Origin: Actinobacteria bacterium UBA2236
GTDB lineage: Bacteria > Actinomycetota > Actinomycetes > Nanopelagicales > Nanopelagicaceae
Assembly: GCA_002347935.1 (NCBI GenBank)
Contig: DDYK01000036.1
Location: 7,316 to 28,860 of the forward strand
Direction of reading: 5' to 3'
DNA length: 21,545 nucleotides
Shown: positions 13,732-21,152 of the stretch, piece by piece
Layout of the letters: each line of letters begins with the position of its first letter
Numbering within the stretch: position 1 is the stretch's first letter
Program-made: the position numbers and the translations under genes
The notes under the pieces: generated by a model
Database searches by the model: none
What the model was told of the DNA's origin: nothing
What the model saw: only the letters and a program-made list of their open reading frames with translations

Positions 13732-15951
13732 TTAGCGTTTCTCCAAATAGGCAGCTCGTTCTTCTTGCCTTAATTTCTCTACTGCGTTGGCAAGTTCAGG
13801 ATTTGCAGCAAGAGTTGGATCTTTGCTCAGCAGATTCTCCGCTACTTGGCGCGCTTGAGCAATTAGCTCCTCATCTCTAATTACTCTTAGCAGTCTTAGG
13901 TGAGATCGTGCTCCAGATTGCGCGCTGCCTAGAACATCACCTTCGCTTCGCTCTTGTAAATCAAGGCGACTGAGTTCAAAACCATCAGTAGTAGCGGCAA
14001 CAGCTCTTAATCTAGCCATCGCAGCAGAATCCTCGCTTGCTGCTGTGACAAAGAGACAGAGCCCAGGTGAAACGCCGCGGCCAATACGCCCACGAAGTTG
14101 ATGAAGTTGTGAAACACCAAATCGCTCAGCATTCATGATTATCATCATCGTGGCATTTGCCACATCAACGCCAACTTCAATCACAGTGGTTGTCACTAAA
14201 ACATCTAATTCATGGCGAACAAAGGCTTGCATTACCGACGCTTTCTCATCAGAAGATAGGCGGCCATGAAGCTTTCCTACTCTTAAATCTCTCATTACGC
14301 CACCGGATAGCAAGGGATAGAGCTCCTCAACAGAGCTCATAGCAAGTTTTAGCGAAGCACTATCCTCTTCATCGATTAAATTCTTTGCAAGGTTTAATTC
14401 ATCTGGGGTAAGCCCAAATCTCTGCAGATCTGATTCATCATCTGCCGAAATTCTAGGAGCAACAATGTAAACCTGATTTGAATTACTAACCTCTTCACAA
14501 GCTCTCTGCCAAGCACGCGTCAGATGCTCTGGTTTACTAGATTGCGAAACAACGTGAGTTGTAATGGGAGATCTACCAAGGGGCATATCCTTAAGTGTTG
14601 AGACATCTAAATCGCCAAATATCGTCATAGCAACAGTTCTTGGAATTGGAGTTGCGGTCATAACAAGTACATGGGCCGGTTCTCTTGCCTTATCTCGAAG
14701 CGCATCTCGCTGCTCTACACCAAATCTATGTTGTTCATCAATCACAATGAGACCAAGATCTTTGAAATTAACACTCTCTGCTAATAGCGCATGGGTGCCT
14801 ATCGTTATTCCAGCTTGCCCCGAGGAAATTGCAGCCAGCACTTCCCGTCGCTGCGCGGGGGAAATTGATCCAGTTAAGAGACGAATCTGAACTCCGCTCT
14901 GATCACCTCCTATCATTCCTGCCTCAGCTAAATCCTTGAGAAGGGATAGAAAGTTTCGATAGTGCTGCTGGGCTAACACTTCAGTCGGTGCAAGCAGAGC
15001 TGCTTGCCCTCCGGAGTCAACGACAGAGAGCATTGCTCGCAGCGCAATAATTGTTTTTCCGGAACCGACATCTCCTTGCAAAAGTCGATACATCGGGTGA
15101 TCACTAGAGAGATCCTTAACTATCTCGCTCCAAACTTGCCTCTGTCCTGCAGTTAATTCAAAGGGAAGTCGCTTATCAAAAGCTGCCAATACGCCATCGT
15201 TTCTTGGCGCGCGTGAAGTTGTCTTTGCCGCCCTTACTTCATATCTTCTCAAGACTAAAAATAGTTGCATTAATAGCGCCTCATCAAAGGTTAAGCGTTG
15301 CCTCGCCAGCTCTGCGCTCTCAGCGCTAGCTGGCTGATGAACCTCTCTAAAGGCCCTAGAAATCCTTGGATAACTAAATTCTGAGAGTATGTCCTCCGGC
15401 AAATATTCCGTGATTTCATCTAGCCCATCAAGTGCTAAGCGAACACATTTCGCAATTTTCCATGAAGGCATCTTTGCTGTTGCTGGATAGACTGGAAGAA
15501 ACTTTCCAGCAAAATCGCCAATCGCCTGGTCTACATCATCGCCTTCCGGAATTAGCAAGTAATCTGGATGAGCTAGCTGACGTTTTCCTTTAAACAATCC
15601 AACTTTTCCTGCAAATAGACCCTGCCTTCCTGGGCGTAACTCCTTCTCGCGCCAGGCTTGATTAAAGAAAGTTAGCGTTAATTTTGCTCGTCCATCAGTT
15701 ACTACCGTTTCAAGAATTGCACTCTTCCTGCCAGGAATTCTCTTGACCTTACTACTTTCCACCTTGGCAAAGATTGTTACCTCCTCGCCTTCAATCAAGC
15801 TTTCGATATCGGTAAGTTCGCCGCGAATTACATATCGCCTGGGATAGTGACGCAGGAGATCAGAAACAGTCTTAAGCCCCAAATTCTCATCCAATACCGC
15901 CGCTGTTCTATCGCCAAGTATTGAAAGCAGTGATGAATCAAGACTTGCCAT
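13732..15951 (-). CDS. recG: ATP-dependent DNA helicase RecG
   Basis: RecG remodels stalled replication forks and branch-migrates Holliday junctions. The 739-residue protein has the N-terminal OB-fold wedge domain (about 55-135), Walker A GDVGSGKT (293-300), APTEVLAQQH, the helicase motif II DEQH (405-408), TATPIPRT, and the C-terminal helicase domain with VTTTVIEVGVDVANA and QLRGRIGRG. Length is within the usual range. The ATG has only a weak ribosome-binding site. It is the first gene of the ten-gene minus-strand run. In many actinobacteria a DAK2-domain gene lies between rpmB and recG; it is absent here, leaving a 168-bp divergent gap. Confidence 0.98.
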   Translation of the reverse strand: MASLDSSLLSILGDRTAAVLDENLGLKTVSDLLRHYPRRYVIRGELTDIESLIEGEEVTIFAKVESSKVKRIPGRKSAILETVVTDGRAKLTLTFFNQAWREKELRPGRQGLFAGKVGLFKGKRQLAHPDYLLIPEGDDVDQAIGDFAGKFLPVYPATAKMPSWKIAKCVRLALDGLDEITEYLPEDILSEFSYPRISRAFREVHQPASAESAELARQRLTFDEALLMQLFLVLRRYEVRAAKTTSRAPRNDGVLAAFDKRLPFELTAGQRQVWSEIVKDLSSDHPMYRLLQGDVGSGKTIIALRAMLSVVDSGGQAALLAPTEVLAQQHYRNFLSLLKDLAEAGMIGGDQSGVQIRLLTGSISPAQRREVLAAISSGQAGITIGTHALLAESVNFKDLGLIVIDEQHRFGVEQRDALRDKAREPAHVLVMTATPIPRTVAMTIFGDLDVSTLKDMPLGRSPITTHVVSQSSKPEHLTRAWQRACEEVSNSNQVYIVAPRISADDESDLQRFGLTPDELNLAKNLIDEEDSASLKLAMSSVEELYPLLSGGVMRDLRVGKLHGRLSSDEKASVMQAFVRHELDVLVTTTVIEVGVDVANATMMIIMNAERFGVSQLHQLRGRIGRGVSPGLCLFVTAASEDSAAMARLRAVAATTDGFELSRLDLQERSEGDVLGSAQSGARSHLRLLRVIRDEELIAQARQVAENLLSKDPTLAANPELANAVEKLRQEERAAYLEKR

Positions 15952-16037
15952 GCTTCATTCTCTCAGGTTGAGGTGATAAGACTTAGGCGCGCTTTGCTGC
16001 CAAAGTCGGGAAATTTCTCGCATAGATTGGGGTGTAA

Positions 16038-16068
16038 TTGGCGAAAGTGGCGCCTTTGCGGCTAATCT
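16038..16068 (+). promoter_or_regulatory. Weak candidate promoter for rpmB
   Basis: TTGGCG (16038-16043) and TAATCT (16063-16068) lie 19 bases apart, with the start of rpmB about 50 bases further on. The -10 is a good TANNNT match, but the spacer is long. The 168-bp recG-rpmB gap must contain divergent promoters; on the minus strand I saw nothing better than TTGGCA with a poor -10. Confidence 0.3.
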
Positions 16069-16119
16069 TGCGCCCGCACCAACCAAGGGCAATCAAGGAC
16101 AAATTCAAGGAGTAGTAAC

Positions 16120-16305
16120 GTGGCAGCTGTATGCGATATATGTGGCAAGGGACCAAGCTTTGGTAACAATGTCTCTCACTCAAAGCGCCGCACTCGTCGC
16201 CGTTGGAATCCAAATATTCAAAGGGTTCGCACCTTAATTAATGGCTATTCCAAGCGTAAGAATGTCTGCACTTCATGCCTAAAGGCTGGCAAAGTTCTCC
16301 GTTAA
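16120..16305 (+). CDS. rpmB: 50S ribosomal protein bL28 (zinc-type)
   Basis: This is a 61-residue protein of the large ribosomal subunit. It opens MAAVCDICGKGPSFGNNVSH, continues SKRRTRRRWNPNIQRVR and ends NVCTSCLKAGKVLR. Cys5, Cys8, Cys50 and Cys53 make the zinc-binding (C+) form. The start is GTG, with AAGGAG 7 bases upstream. It is one of only two plus-strand genes here, divergent from recG, and it converges on thiL with only 9 bp between stop codons. The only candidate end-of-transcript structure is the hairpin at 16316-16332, which lies inside the thiL coding end. Confidence 0.97.
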   Translation: MAAVCDICGKGPSFGNNVSHSKRRTRRRWNPNIQRVRTLINGYSKRKNVCTSCLKAGKVLR

Positions 16306-16314
16306 TTTATGCGC

Positions 16315-17244
16315 CTACCAACTATGTTGGTATCCCTGCTTTATCTCAGCTCTAACGCCGTCCAAATAGAGCCCATCGGCCTGTATCACCTGCCCTATTT
16401 CAAGGAATCCAAAATCTCTAGTGGCGCTAGTTGCAAGTAGTAAATGATCCTCTCCACCATATAGGGCATTTTGAAGGGCTGATTCTTTAGATCCACTAGC
16501 GCTGACAAGTTCGGCAAATCCTTCGGAGTTAGTCAAAGCCTCAACCCTTATATCTATTCCAACGCCGCTTGCAATAGCGATACGAGATGCATCAATTAAT
16601 AGTCCGTCGCTAGTATCAATTGCAGAAGATAAGTGATCATAACTCGCTCTATATTTATCGTAATCCAATTCCGGTGCTAGATGAGCCATGCGAGCCCTCA
16701 TAGCTGCAGCGCTCTTATCATCACTGGAATTTTCTAGCAGTGAAAGACCTGCAGCTGAAAATCCTGGCAGATTTGAAATAAAGACTTTGTCTCCAATTAC
16801 TGCACCACTTCGAAGTATCGGGCGCTTAACTCTTCCAATTGCGCTAATCGATATCACAACTTCATTTGACCTACTTAAGTCTCCGCCAATTACTCTTACA
16901 CCCAATTTCTCACACTCAGACTTAATGCCTTCGGCTAACTGGATTACCTGATCTGCAAAGCTTGCGGGAAAAGCTAGAGCTACTAAGAAGTACTCAGGCC
17001 TGCCTCCCATAGCGCAGATATCTGCCAAGTTTGCTGCGCTAACTTTTCGACCAACTTGGTTTGCACTACTCCAAGTGAGGTTAAAGTGAATTCCCTCTAC
17101 TGCCATATCACTTGCCAGCACCGTTAGCTCGCTACGCGGGCCAAGAACTGCGCCGTCATCGCCATTTCCAACGATTAGCGCTGAATCACTCTGGCCATAA
17201 TCAAAGATGGCGCGCACTTTCTTTAATACTTCATCTTCGCGCAA
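16315..17244 (-). CDS. thiL: Thiamine-monophosphate kinase ThiL
   Basis: ThiL phosphorylates thiamine monophosphate with ATP to give thiamine diphosphate, the final step of cofactor synthesis. The 309-residue product has the AIR-synthase-like fold signatures: GNGDDGAVLG (26-35, metal-binding Asp pair), VLASDMAVEGIHFN, KVSAANLADICAMGGRP and VIGGDLSRSNEVVISISAIG. Length is typical. The start is TTG, supported by GGGAG 6 bases upstream; no ATG precedes it in frame near the conserved N-terminus. The gene is flanked by convergent rpmB and by the divergent Lrp/AsnC-domain gene, so it is probably transcribed alone from the gap at 17245-17385. Confidence 0.95.
   Translation of the reverse strand: MREDEVLKKVRAIFDYGQSDSALIVGNGDDGAVLGPRSELTVLASDMAVEGIHFNLTWSSANQVGRKVSAANLADICAMGGRPEYFLVALAFPASFADQVIQLAEGIKSECEKLGVRVIGGDLSRSNEVVISISAIGRVKRPILRSGAVIGDKVFISNLPGFSAAGLSLLENSSDDKSAAAMRARMAHLAPELDYDKYRASYDHLSSAIDTSDGLLIDASRIAIASGVGIDIRVEALTNSEGFAELVSASGSKESALQNALYGGEDHLLLATSATRDFGFLEIGQVIQADGLYLDGVRAEIKQGYQHSW
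16316..16332. terminator. Perfect hairpin at the rpmB/thiL convergence
   Basis: TACCAAC (16316-16322) and GTTGGTA (16326-16332) form a perfect 7-bp stem with a 3-base loop. The left arm includes part of the thiL stop codon and the rest is thiL coding sequence. With only 9 bp between the two stops, this is the sole obvious structure that could end rpmB transcripts or protect both 3' ends. There is no U-run on either side, so intrinsic termination is uncertain. Confidence 0.35.
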
Positions 17245-17262
17245 GGCCCACTCCCTTAAGAA

Positions 17263-17290
17263 TTGATACTTACGCAGGCTAGCCTAAATG
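17263..17290 (+). promoter_or_regulatory. Candidate promoter for the Lrp/AsnC-domain gene
   Basis: TTGATA (17263-17268) and TAAATG (17285-17290) are separated by 16 bases, about 100 bases before the start codon. The region overlaps the perfect palindrome AGGCTAGCCT (17276-17285) and precedes the inverted repeat CTCTCAC/GTGAGAG (17298-17304 with 17315-17321), both possible operator or leader elements. The -10 lacks the usual final T, so confidence is low. Confidence 0.3.
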
Positions 17291-17385
17291 CGCTAACCTC
17301 TCACCACATAACAAGTGAGAGATTAAGAGCGTAGAGTCCAGCAAGGCGGCTCAGGCTTATCTCTTCTTTCAAAGGATGGTTAACG

Positions 17386-17622
17386 ATGTCAATCCAGGCA
17401 TATATCTTGATTCAGACTGAAGTGGGTAAGGCTGCCAGCGTGACTAAGTCAGTTAATGCCATTTCTGGAGTAACTATTGCCGAGAGCGTCACTGGTCCCT
17501 ATGACGTGATCATGAGAGCTGAGGCAGCCAGTATGGAAGAGTTGGGAAAAAGCGTTCTGGCAAAAGTTCAGGTAGTTCCTGGAATCACTCGAACTCTTAC
17601 CTGCCCAGTTGCAGTTCTTTAA
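17386..17622 (+). CDS. Stand-alone Lrp/AsnC effector-binding (RAM) domain protein
   Basis: This 78-residue protein corresponds to the C-terminal ligand-binding/oligomerisation domain of Lrp/AsnC regulators, without a DNA-binding helix-turn-helix. The pattern AYILIQTEVGKAASVTKSVN, GVTIAESVTGPYDVIMRAEA and VQVVPGITRTLTCPVAVL matches the domain, including the GPYD effector-site loop. Such stand-alone RAM proteins are common near thiL and ddl in actinobacteria. They may bind amino acids or modulate full-length Lrp partners, but the function is not established. AAAGGA lies about 9 bases before the ATG. It is divergent from thiL and converges on ddl, with 8 bp between stops. Confidence 0.9.
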   Translation: MSIQAYILIQTEVGKAASVTKSVNAISGVTIAESVTGPYDVIMRAEAASMEELGKSVLAKVQVVPGITRTLTCPVAVL

Positions 17623-17630
17623 TTAACGAC

Positions 17631-18698
17631 TTAGCGAATCACGCTTCGCTTCCTGCTAAGAGCGCTCTCCAGCAAGATCGTAATTATTTGGCTATAGCTC
17701 TTGCCTGTTTGCTGCCAGAGCGCTGGAAAAACCGAAGTTGGAGTAAAACCAGGCATGGTATTTAGCTCATTGATAATAATCTGATTATCTTGCCTTAAGA
17801 AGAAATCAACTCGAGCAAGCCCCTCACAACCAAGAGCTTTAAAAGCTGTTATTGAAGCCTGGCTAATTGCCCTTGCAATTGACTCCGGAAGGTTTGCAGG
17901 AATATCAAAGGTGGTTGAGCCATCTAGGTATTTGGCTTCAAAGTCATAGAACTCATGAGGTGGATGAACTCTTACCTCACCTAGTACTGAAGCTCTGGCT
18001 ACCGAATCAATTTCAAGAACTGCGCACTCAATCTCACGACCTAGCACAGCTGCTTCAACTAGAACTTTGGGATCATATTTAAATGCATCTTCAAGTGCAT
18101 CACTGATTTCCGATTCATCTTTAACTTTTGAGGTGCCCCGACTTGAACCACTTCGAGCCGGCTTTATGAAGATAGGAAAACCGAGCGCTCTAATCTTGGA
18201 AATCTCAAGATCTTTAGAGTTATTCCAGTCATCTTTATGCACTGTAATCCCATCGGCAACTTTTAAGCCAAAGTCTGCATAGATTGGCTTAGCAAAGCTT
18301 TTATCCATAGCAACTGCTGAAGCTAAAACCCCAGAGCCAACATAAGCAATTCCTGCCATCTCTAAAAGTCCTTGAATCGTTCCATCTTCACCATATGCCC
18401 CGTGTAGCAGGGGAAATACAAGATCTATTCCTAAATCTCTGCCTTCACTATCTTTAATGCCATGGATATCGACTACTAACTTCTCCCCATTTTCTGGCAC
18501 ATAGGAAAGTCCATCACTTCCCCTTTCAAAGTCTTGCTGTCGCATATCAATCCAGATGCCACCTTCGGTAATACCAATGAGAATTGGTTCAAACTTTGAC
18601 CGATCAATTGCAGCTAATACAGCACTTGCAGAGATACAAGAGATTTGATGCTCGCTACTTTGTCCCCCGGCGATTATGGCCACACGTAGCTTCTTCAT
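17631..18698 (-). CDS. ddl: D-alanine--D-alanine ligase Ddl
   Basis: Ddl is an ATP-grasp enzyme that joins two D-alanines for peptidoglycan precursors. The 355-residue product has VAIIAGGQSSEHQISCISA (6-24), HGAYGEDGTIQGLLEMAGI and YVGSGVLASAVAMDK in the N-terminal half. The ATP-grasp core follows (FIKPARSGSSRGTSKV, DFEAKYLDGSTTFDIPA), then the metal-binding end with ARVDFFL and NELNTMPGFTPTS. Length is normal. Its ATG overlaps the gpsA stop as ATGA, so it is coupled to gpsA. This is the end of the plsC-gpsA-ddl operon; gpsA-ddl adjacency is standard in actinobacteria. Confidence 0.97.
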   Translation of the reverse strand: MKKLRVAIIAGGQSSEHQISCISASAVLAAIDRSKFEPILIGITEGGIWIDMRQQDFERGSDGLSYVPENGEKLVVDIHGIKDSEGRDLGIDLVFPLLHGAYGEDGTIQGLLEMAGIAYVGSGVLASAVAMDKSFAKPIYADFGLKVADGITVHKDDWNNSKDLEISKIRALGFPIFIKPARSGSSRGTSKVKDESEISDALEDAFKYDPKVLVEAAVLGREIECAVLEIDSVARASVLGEVRVHPPHEFYDFEAKYLDGSTTFDIPANLPESIARAISQASITAFKALGCEGLARVDFFLRQDNQIIINELNTMPGFTPTSVFPALWQQTGKSYSQIITILLESALSRKRSVIR

Positions 18699-19699
18699 AC
18701 AGGATTAATCTCCGCTCCGGTTTGAATCGTCATCAAATTGAGAAAGGCTTGATGCGGCGTAATTCTACTTGTAACCACATCGCAGACAGCTTCCATAATC
18801 GGAGCTTCAACTCCAACTAGATGAGCAAGCTCAACTAGAGCCTGGGCTGTAGTTAGCCCCTCGGCCGTCGATGAGATCGCTCTTAGAGCCTGCTCAACTG
18901 AACCGGTTCTTCCTAAAGCTTCTCCAAAAGTGCGATTGCGTGAGAGCGGTGATCCACATGTGGCCAATAAATCGCCAACTCCAGCAAGACCAACAAAAGT
19001 TAAGGGAGCAGCTCCTCTAGCCATTGCTAATCGTGTTAGTTCATTTAATCCTCTAGTGATAACCAGTGCTTGAGTATTTTCTCCAAATCCCATTCCAATT
19101 GACATACCAACTGCAATTGCAATCACATTTTTAGCAGCGCTTGCTAATTCACAGCCAATAACATCATTTGAGGTATAGACACGAAAGTATGGCGCGCCAA
19201 AAGCCTTTGCGGTTAAATCTGCTAATTCTTGATTAGTTGAAGCAGCAACTGCTCCTGCAGGCTGTCTTAAAATCACTTCGCGAGCCAGATTGGGACCAGT
19301 TAATACTGAAATCATTGAGCTATCCAGTGCAAGGACCTGGCTAATTACCTCACTCATCCGTAGCTGCGTGGAGATCTCAATGCCTTTAATGGCTGAAACT
19401 ACGGCGATATCGCTAGAAATTAAGCCTTGCCAACGAAGTAAATTCTCCCTCAAGGATTGTGAGGGAATAGCAAGGACTATGAGTTCGGCGCCATCTAGCG
19501 CTCTTTCTATCTGGCATGTTGCAGATAACTGACTTGGCAAGGGATGCTCAAGGAGAGCCGAGCTGTTTCTATGCTTAGTATTGATCTCATCTACTACTAC
19601 TTTATTTCTCCCCCAAAGAATTACTTCGTTTCCAGCATCGAGGAGAACTTGAGCCAACGTGCTCCCCCACTGGCCAGAACCAAGAACTGAAACCTTCAC
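18695..19699 (-). CDS. gpsA: Glycerol-3-phosphate dehydrogenase [NAD(P)+] GpsA
   Basis: GpsA reduces dihydroxyacetone phosphate to sn-glycerol 3-phosphate, the backbone for phospholipids. The 334-residue protein has the Rossmann motif GSGQWG (7-12), VLAIPSQSLRE, the SAIKGIE segment with Lys105, GPNLARE and the catalytic-domain SAAKNVIAIAVG with Lys190. The C-terminal substrate domain includes RGLNELTRLA and GLAGVGDLLATC. The start is GTG, overlapping the plsC stop by one base (TAGTG). Its product is consumed by acyltransferases, so co-transcription with plsC makes metabolic sense. Confidence 0.97.
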   Translation of the reverse strand: MKVSVLGSGQWGSTLAQVLLDAGNEVILWGRNKVVVDEINTKHRNSSALLEHPLPSQLSATCQIERALDGAELIVLAIPSQSLRENLLRWQGLISSDIAVVSAIKGIEISTQLRMSEVISQVLALDSSMISVLTGPNLAREVILRQPAGAVAASTNQELADLTAKAFGAPYFRVYTSNDVIGCELASAAKNVIAIAVGMSIGMGFGENTQALVITRGLNELTRLAMARGAAPLTFVGLAGVGDLLATCGSPLSRNRTFGEALGRTGSVEQALRAISSTAEGLTTAQALVELAHLVGVEAPIMEAVCDVVTSRITPHQAFLNLMTIQTGAEINPV

Positions 19700-20493
19700 T
19701 AGCTCTTTGCTTTCCGTGCCTTCTTGAAATTGCCAATTCTTGGAAGATGAGAACTCTTGGGATCAAAGCGAATGGCAGGCGCTTTCTGCCCCCTTAATAT
19801 CTCAAGTAGTTGCGTTATTCGATCCATGATGTGGTCTGCCGCTGCCTCTACCGCCTCTAAATCGTCACTCTTTCCCTGCCATGGGGATAGATCAACTGCG
19901 GGTCCCATAAGAATTGAAACTTTACTTCTAGGAAAGAGTCTTAGCTTCTTACTATAAGGTGGCAAAACTTTCTCCGGCCCCCAAGATGCACATGGAATAA
20001 CGGGAGCGCCAGTAATTAGTGCAAGGCGAGCAACTCCGGTCTTTGCCTTCATCGGCCATAAATTCTCATCGCGAGTTAGCGTTCCTTCGGGATAAACGCC
20101 AAGTAGGTGGCCTGCCTTTAATACTGCAATGGCATGCTCTAAACCTTTTACTGCATCCTTGGACTCACGACTTACTGGAATCTGTCCTGCTCCCCTAATA
20201 ACTCTGCCAATAATGGGAATGCGAAAGACCGATTCTTTTCCTAAGTATCTCGGGGCTCGACCATTGTTATATAGAAAATGAGTGAAGGTAAGCGGATCAA
20301 CATATGAGAGATGATTACAAACAACTATAGCTGCCCCACTCTTTGGCAGATGCTGGGAACCTCTCCAATCTTTCTTGATTATCGAATTGAGTATTGGCTT
20401 TAATACGCCAGCTCCAAAGCGAAACCACGGATTTACCCCTAGCGGATATCCCTGAGGCGGAAGGTATGAAATCTCAGGCCGCGCGCTACTCAT
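19699..20493 (-). CDS. plsC: 1-acyl-sn-glycerol-3-phosphate acyltransferase (PlsC family)
   Basis: This is a phospholipid-synthesis acyltransferase adding the second acyl chain to lysophosphatidic acid. The 264-residue product has the acceptor motif NHLSYVD (catalytic His61 and Asp66), the substrate-binding block YPEGTLTRD (134-142) and VIPCASWGPE. It lacks strong transmembrane helices, so it probably associates peripherally with the membrane. The C-terminus is basic (FKKARKAKS). The ATG follows the perfect palindrome GGCTATAGCC (20494-20503) and has no strong ribosome-binding site, only a lone AGG. The palindrome could be an operator or part of a promoter. Several actinobacterial paralogues exist, so specificity for lysophosphatidic acid is inferred from the family and from gpsA next door. 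Confidence 0.9.
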   Translation of the reverse strand: MSSARPEISYLPPQGYPLGVNPWFRFGAGVLKPILNSIIKKDWRGSQHLPKSGAAIVVCNHLSYVDPLTFTHFLYNNGRAPRYLGKESVFRIPIIGRVIRGAGQIPVSRESKDAVKGLEHAIAVLKAGHLLGVYPEGTLTRDENLWPMKAKTGVARLALITGAPVIPCASWGPEKVLPPYSKKLRLFPRSKVSILMGPAVDLSPWQGKSDDLEAVEAAADHIMDRITQLLEILRGQKAPAIRFDPKSSHLPRIGNFKKARKAKS

Positions 20494-20510
20494 GGCTATA
20501 GCCTAGAAGA

Positions 20511-20549
20511 GAAAAAATAAAGGCCACACCCTCTAGGCGTGGCCTTTAT
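20511..20549 (-). terminator. Strong intrinsic terminator of hup
   Basis: An 11-bp perfect stem, ATAAAGGCCAC (20517-20527) and GTGGCCTTTAT (20539-20549), has a loop of about 11 bases. On the minus strand it is followed by a run of U's (A's at 20512-20517). It lies 13 bases past the hup stop and is a textbook Rho-independent terminator, leaving little room for a plsC promoter between it and the plsC ATG. Confidence 0.9.
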
Positions 20550-20561
20550 GAGAAAAGATAA

Positions 20562-20960
20562 TTATCTCTTCTTACCCTTTTTTGCGACCTTCTTCTTAGC
20601 AGGCTTCTTGGCGGCTTTCTTAACTACCTTCTTAGCCACTGGCTTTGCTACTGGAGCTGGCTTTGGAGCTGGTGCTAACTTGCGAGCTCCAGAGACAATC
20701 TCCTTGAGAGCCTTGGCTGGAAGGAAGCGAACCTTCTTGCTTGCCTTAATTTGGATCGTTTCGCCAGTGAAAGGATTGCGTCCTTTACGAGCTTTGCGAT
20801 CAACTTTCTTAAACTTGCCAAAGTCGTTGATGGTGACATCTTCGCCTCTGTGAATGTTGCGCACGATTGAATCGAAGACGATTTCAACAGCGTGTGCCGC
20901 CTCTTTCTTGCTTCCGTTGAAGTGAGGAGCCAACGAAGCAATGAACTGGGTCTTGTTCAT
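20562..20960 (-). CDS. hup: DNA-binding protein HU with Lys/Ala/Pro-rich C-terminal tail
   Basis: This is a nucleoid-associated HU protein. The first 90 or so residues are the canonical HU fold: MNKTQFIASLAPHFNGSKKE, NDFGKFKKVDRKARKGRNPF with the DNA-intercalating RNPFTGE loop, and KASKKVRFLPAKALKEIV. A 40-residue basic tail follows (about 93-132), made of PAPKP and AKK repeats, as in mycobacterial HupB and other actinobacterial HU proteins. Such tails bind DNA and can be acetylated. The ATG is preceded by AAGGGG. The 192-bp region upstream holds two inverted repeats. It appears monocistronic, with the leuD terminator upstream and a strong terminator downstream. Confidence 0.97.
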   Translation of the reverse strand: MNKTQFIASLAPHFNGSKKEAAHAVEIVFDSIVRNIHRGEDVTINDFGKFKKVDRKARKGRNPFTGETIQIKASKKVRFLPAKALKEIVSGARKLAPAPKPAPVAKPVAKKVVKKAAKKPAKKKVAKKGKKR

Positions 20961-20984
20961 TTAATCCCCTTATTTACGCGTGAA

Positions 20985-21002
20985 GTTAAGCTTTTGCTTA
21001 AC
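20985..21002. promoter_or_regulatory. Inverted repeat in the hup upstream region
   Basis: GTTAAGC (20985-20991) and GCTTAAC (20996-21002) form a perfect 7-bp stem with a TTTT loop (AAAA in the hup-sense strand), 25-42 bases before the hup ATG. It could be an mRNA leader hairpin or a dimer-binding operator. No T-run follows, so it is not a terminator. Confidence 0.4.
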
Positions 21003-21006
21003 CTGA

Positions 21007-21074
21007 TGATTAATTTACGCAAGAAAATCAAGGTTTTCGCGCATCAGAGTCGGTGTGTCGCAATAAATTAATCA
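21007..21074. repeat. 11-bp inverted repeat pair upstream of hup
   Basis: TGATTAATTTA (21007-21017) and TAAATTAATCA (21064-21074) are exact reverse complements 46 bp apart, each containing ATTAAT. They lie in the AT-rich part of the hup-leuD gap where the hup promoter must be. Two matching half-sites this far apart are better explained as paired protein-binding sites than as an RNA stem. No other gene is visible in 20961-21152. Confidence 0.4.
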
Positions 21075-21108
21075 CTCGCAAGGGCGAAAAAACGCAATTT
21101 TTATGTGT

Positions 21109-21136
21109 AAAAAACTCTCAATTCAAGGTTGAGAGT
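21109..21136 (-). terminator. Intrinsic terminator of leuD
   Basis: ACTCTCAA (21114-21121) and TTGAGAGT (21129-21136) form a perfect 8-bp stem with a 7-base loop. On the minus strand it is followed immediately by a U-run (A's from 21109). It lies 16 bases past the leuD stop and cleanly ends the leu transcript. Confidence 0.85.
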
Positions 21137-21152
21137 CGCGCAAATGCGCTAG

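Noticed and set aside
15983..16213. 76-codon minus-strand open frame opposite rpmB
   Set aside because: It overlaps the rpmB coding sequence and the recG promoter region, and the peptide has no recognisable features.
20556..20567. 12-bp perfect palindrome AGATAATTATCT at the hup stop codon
   Set aside because: Short and AT-rich, overlapping coding sequence next to a strong terminator; chance occurrence is likely and no function is suggested.
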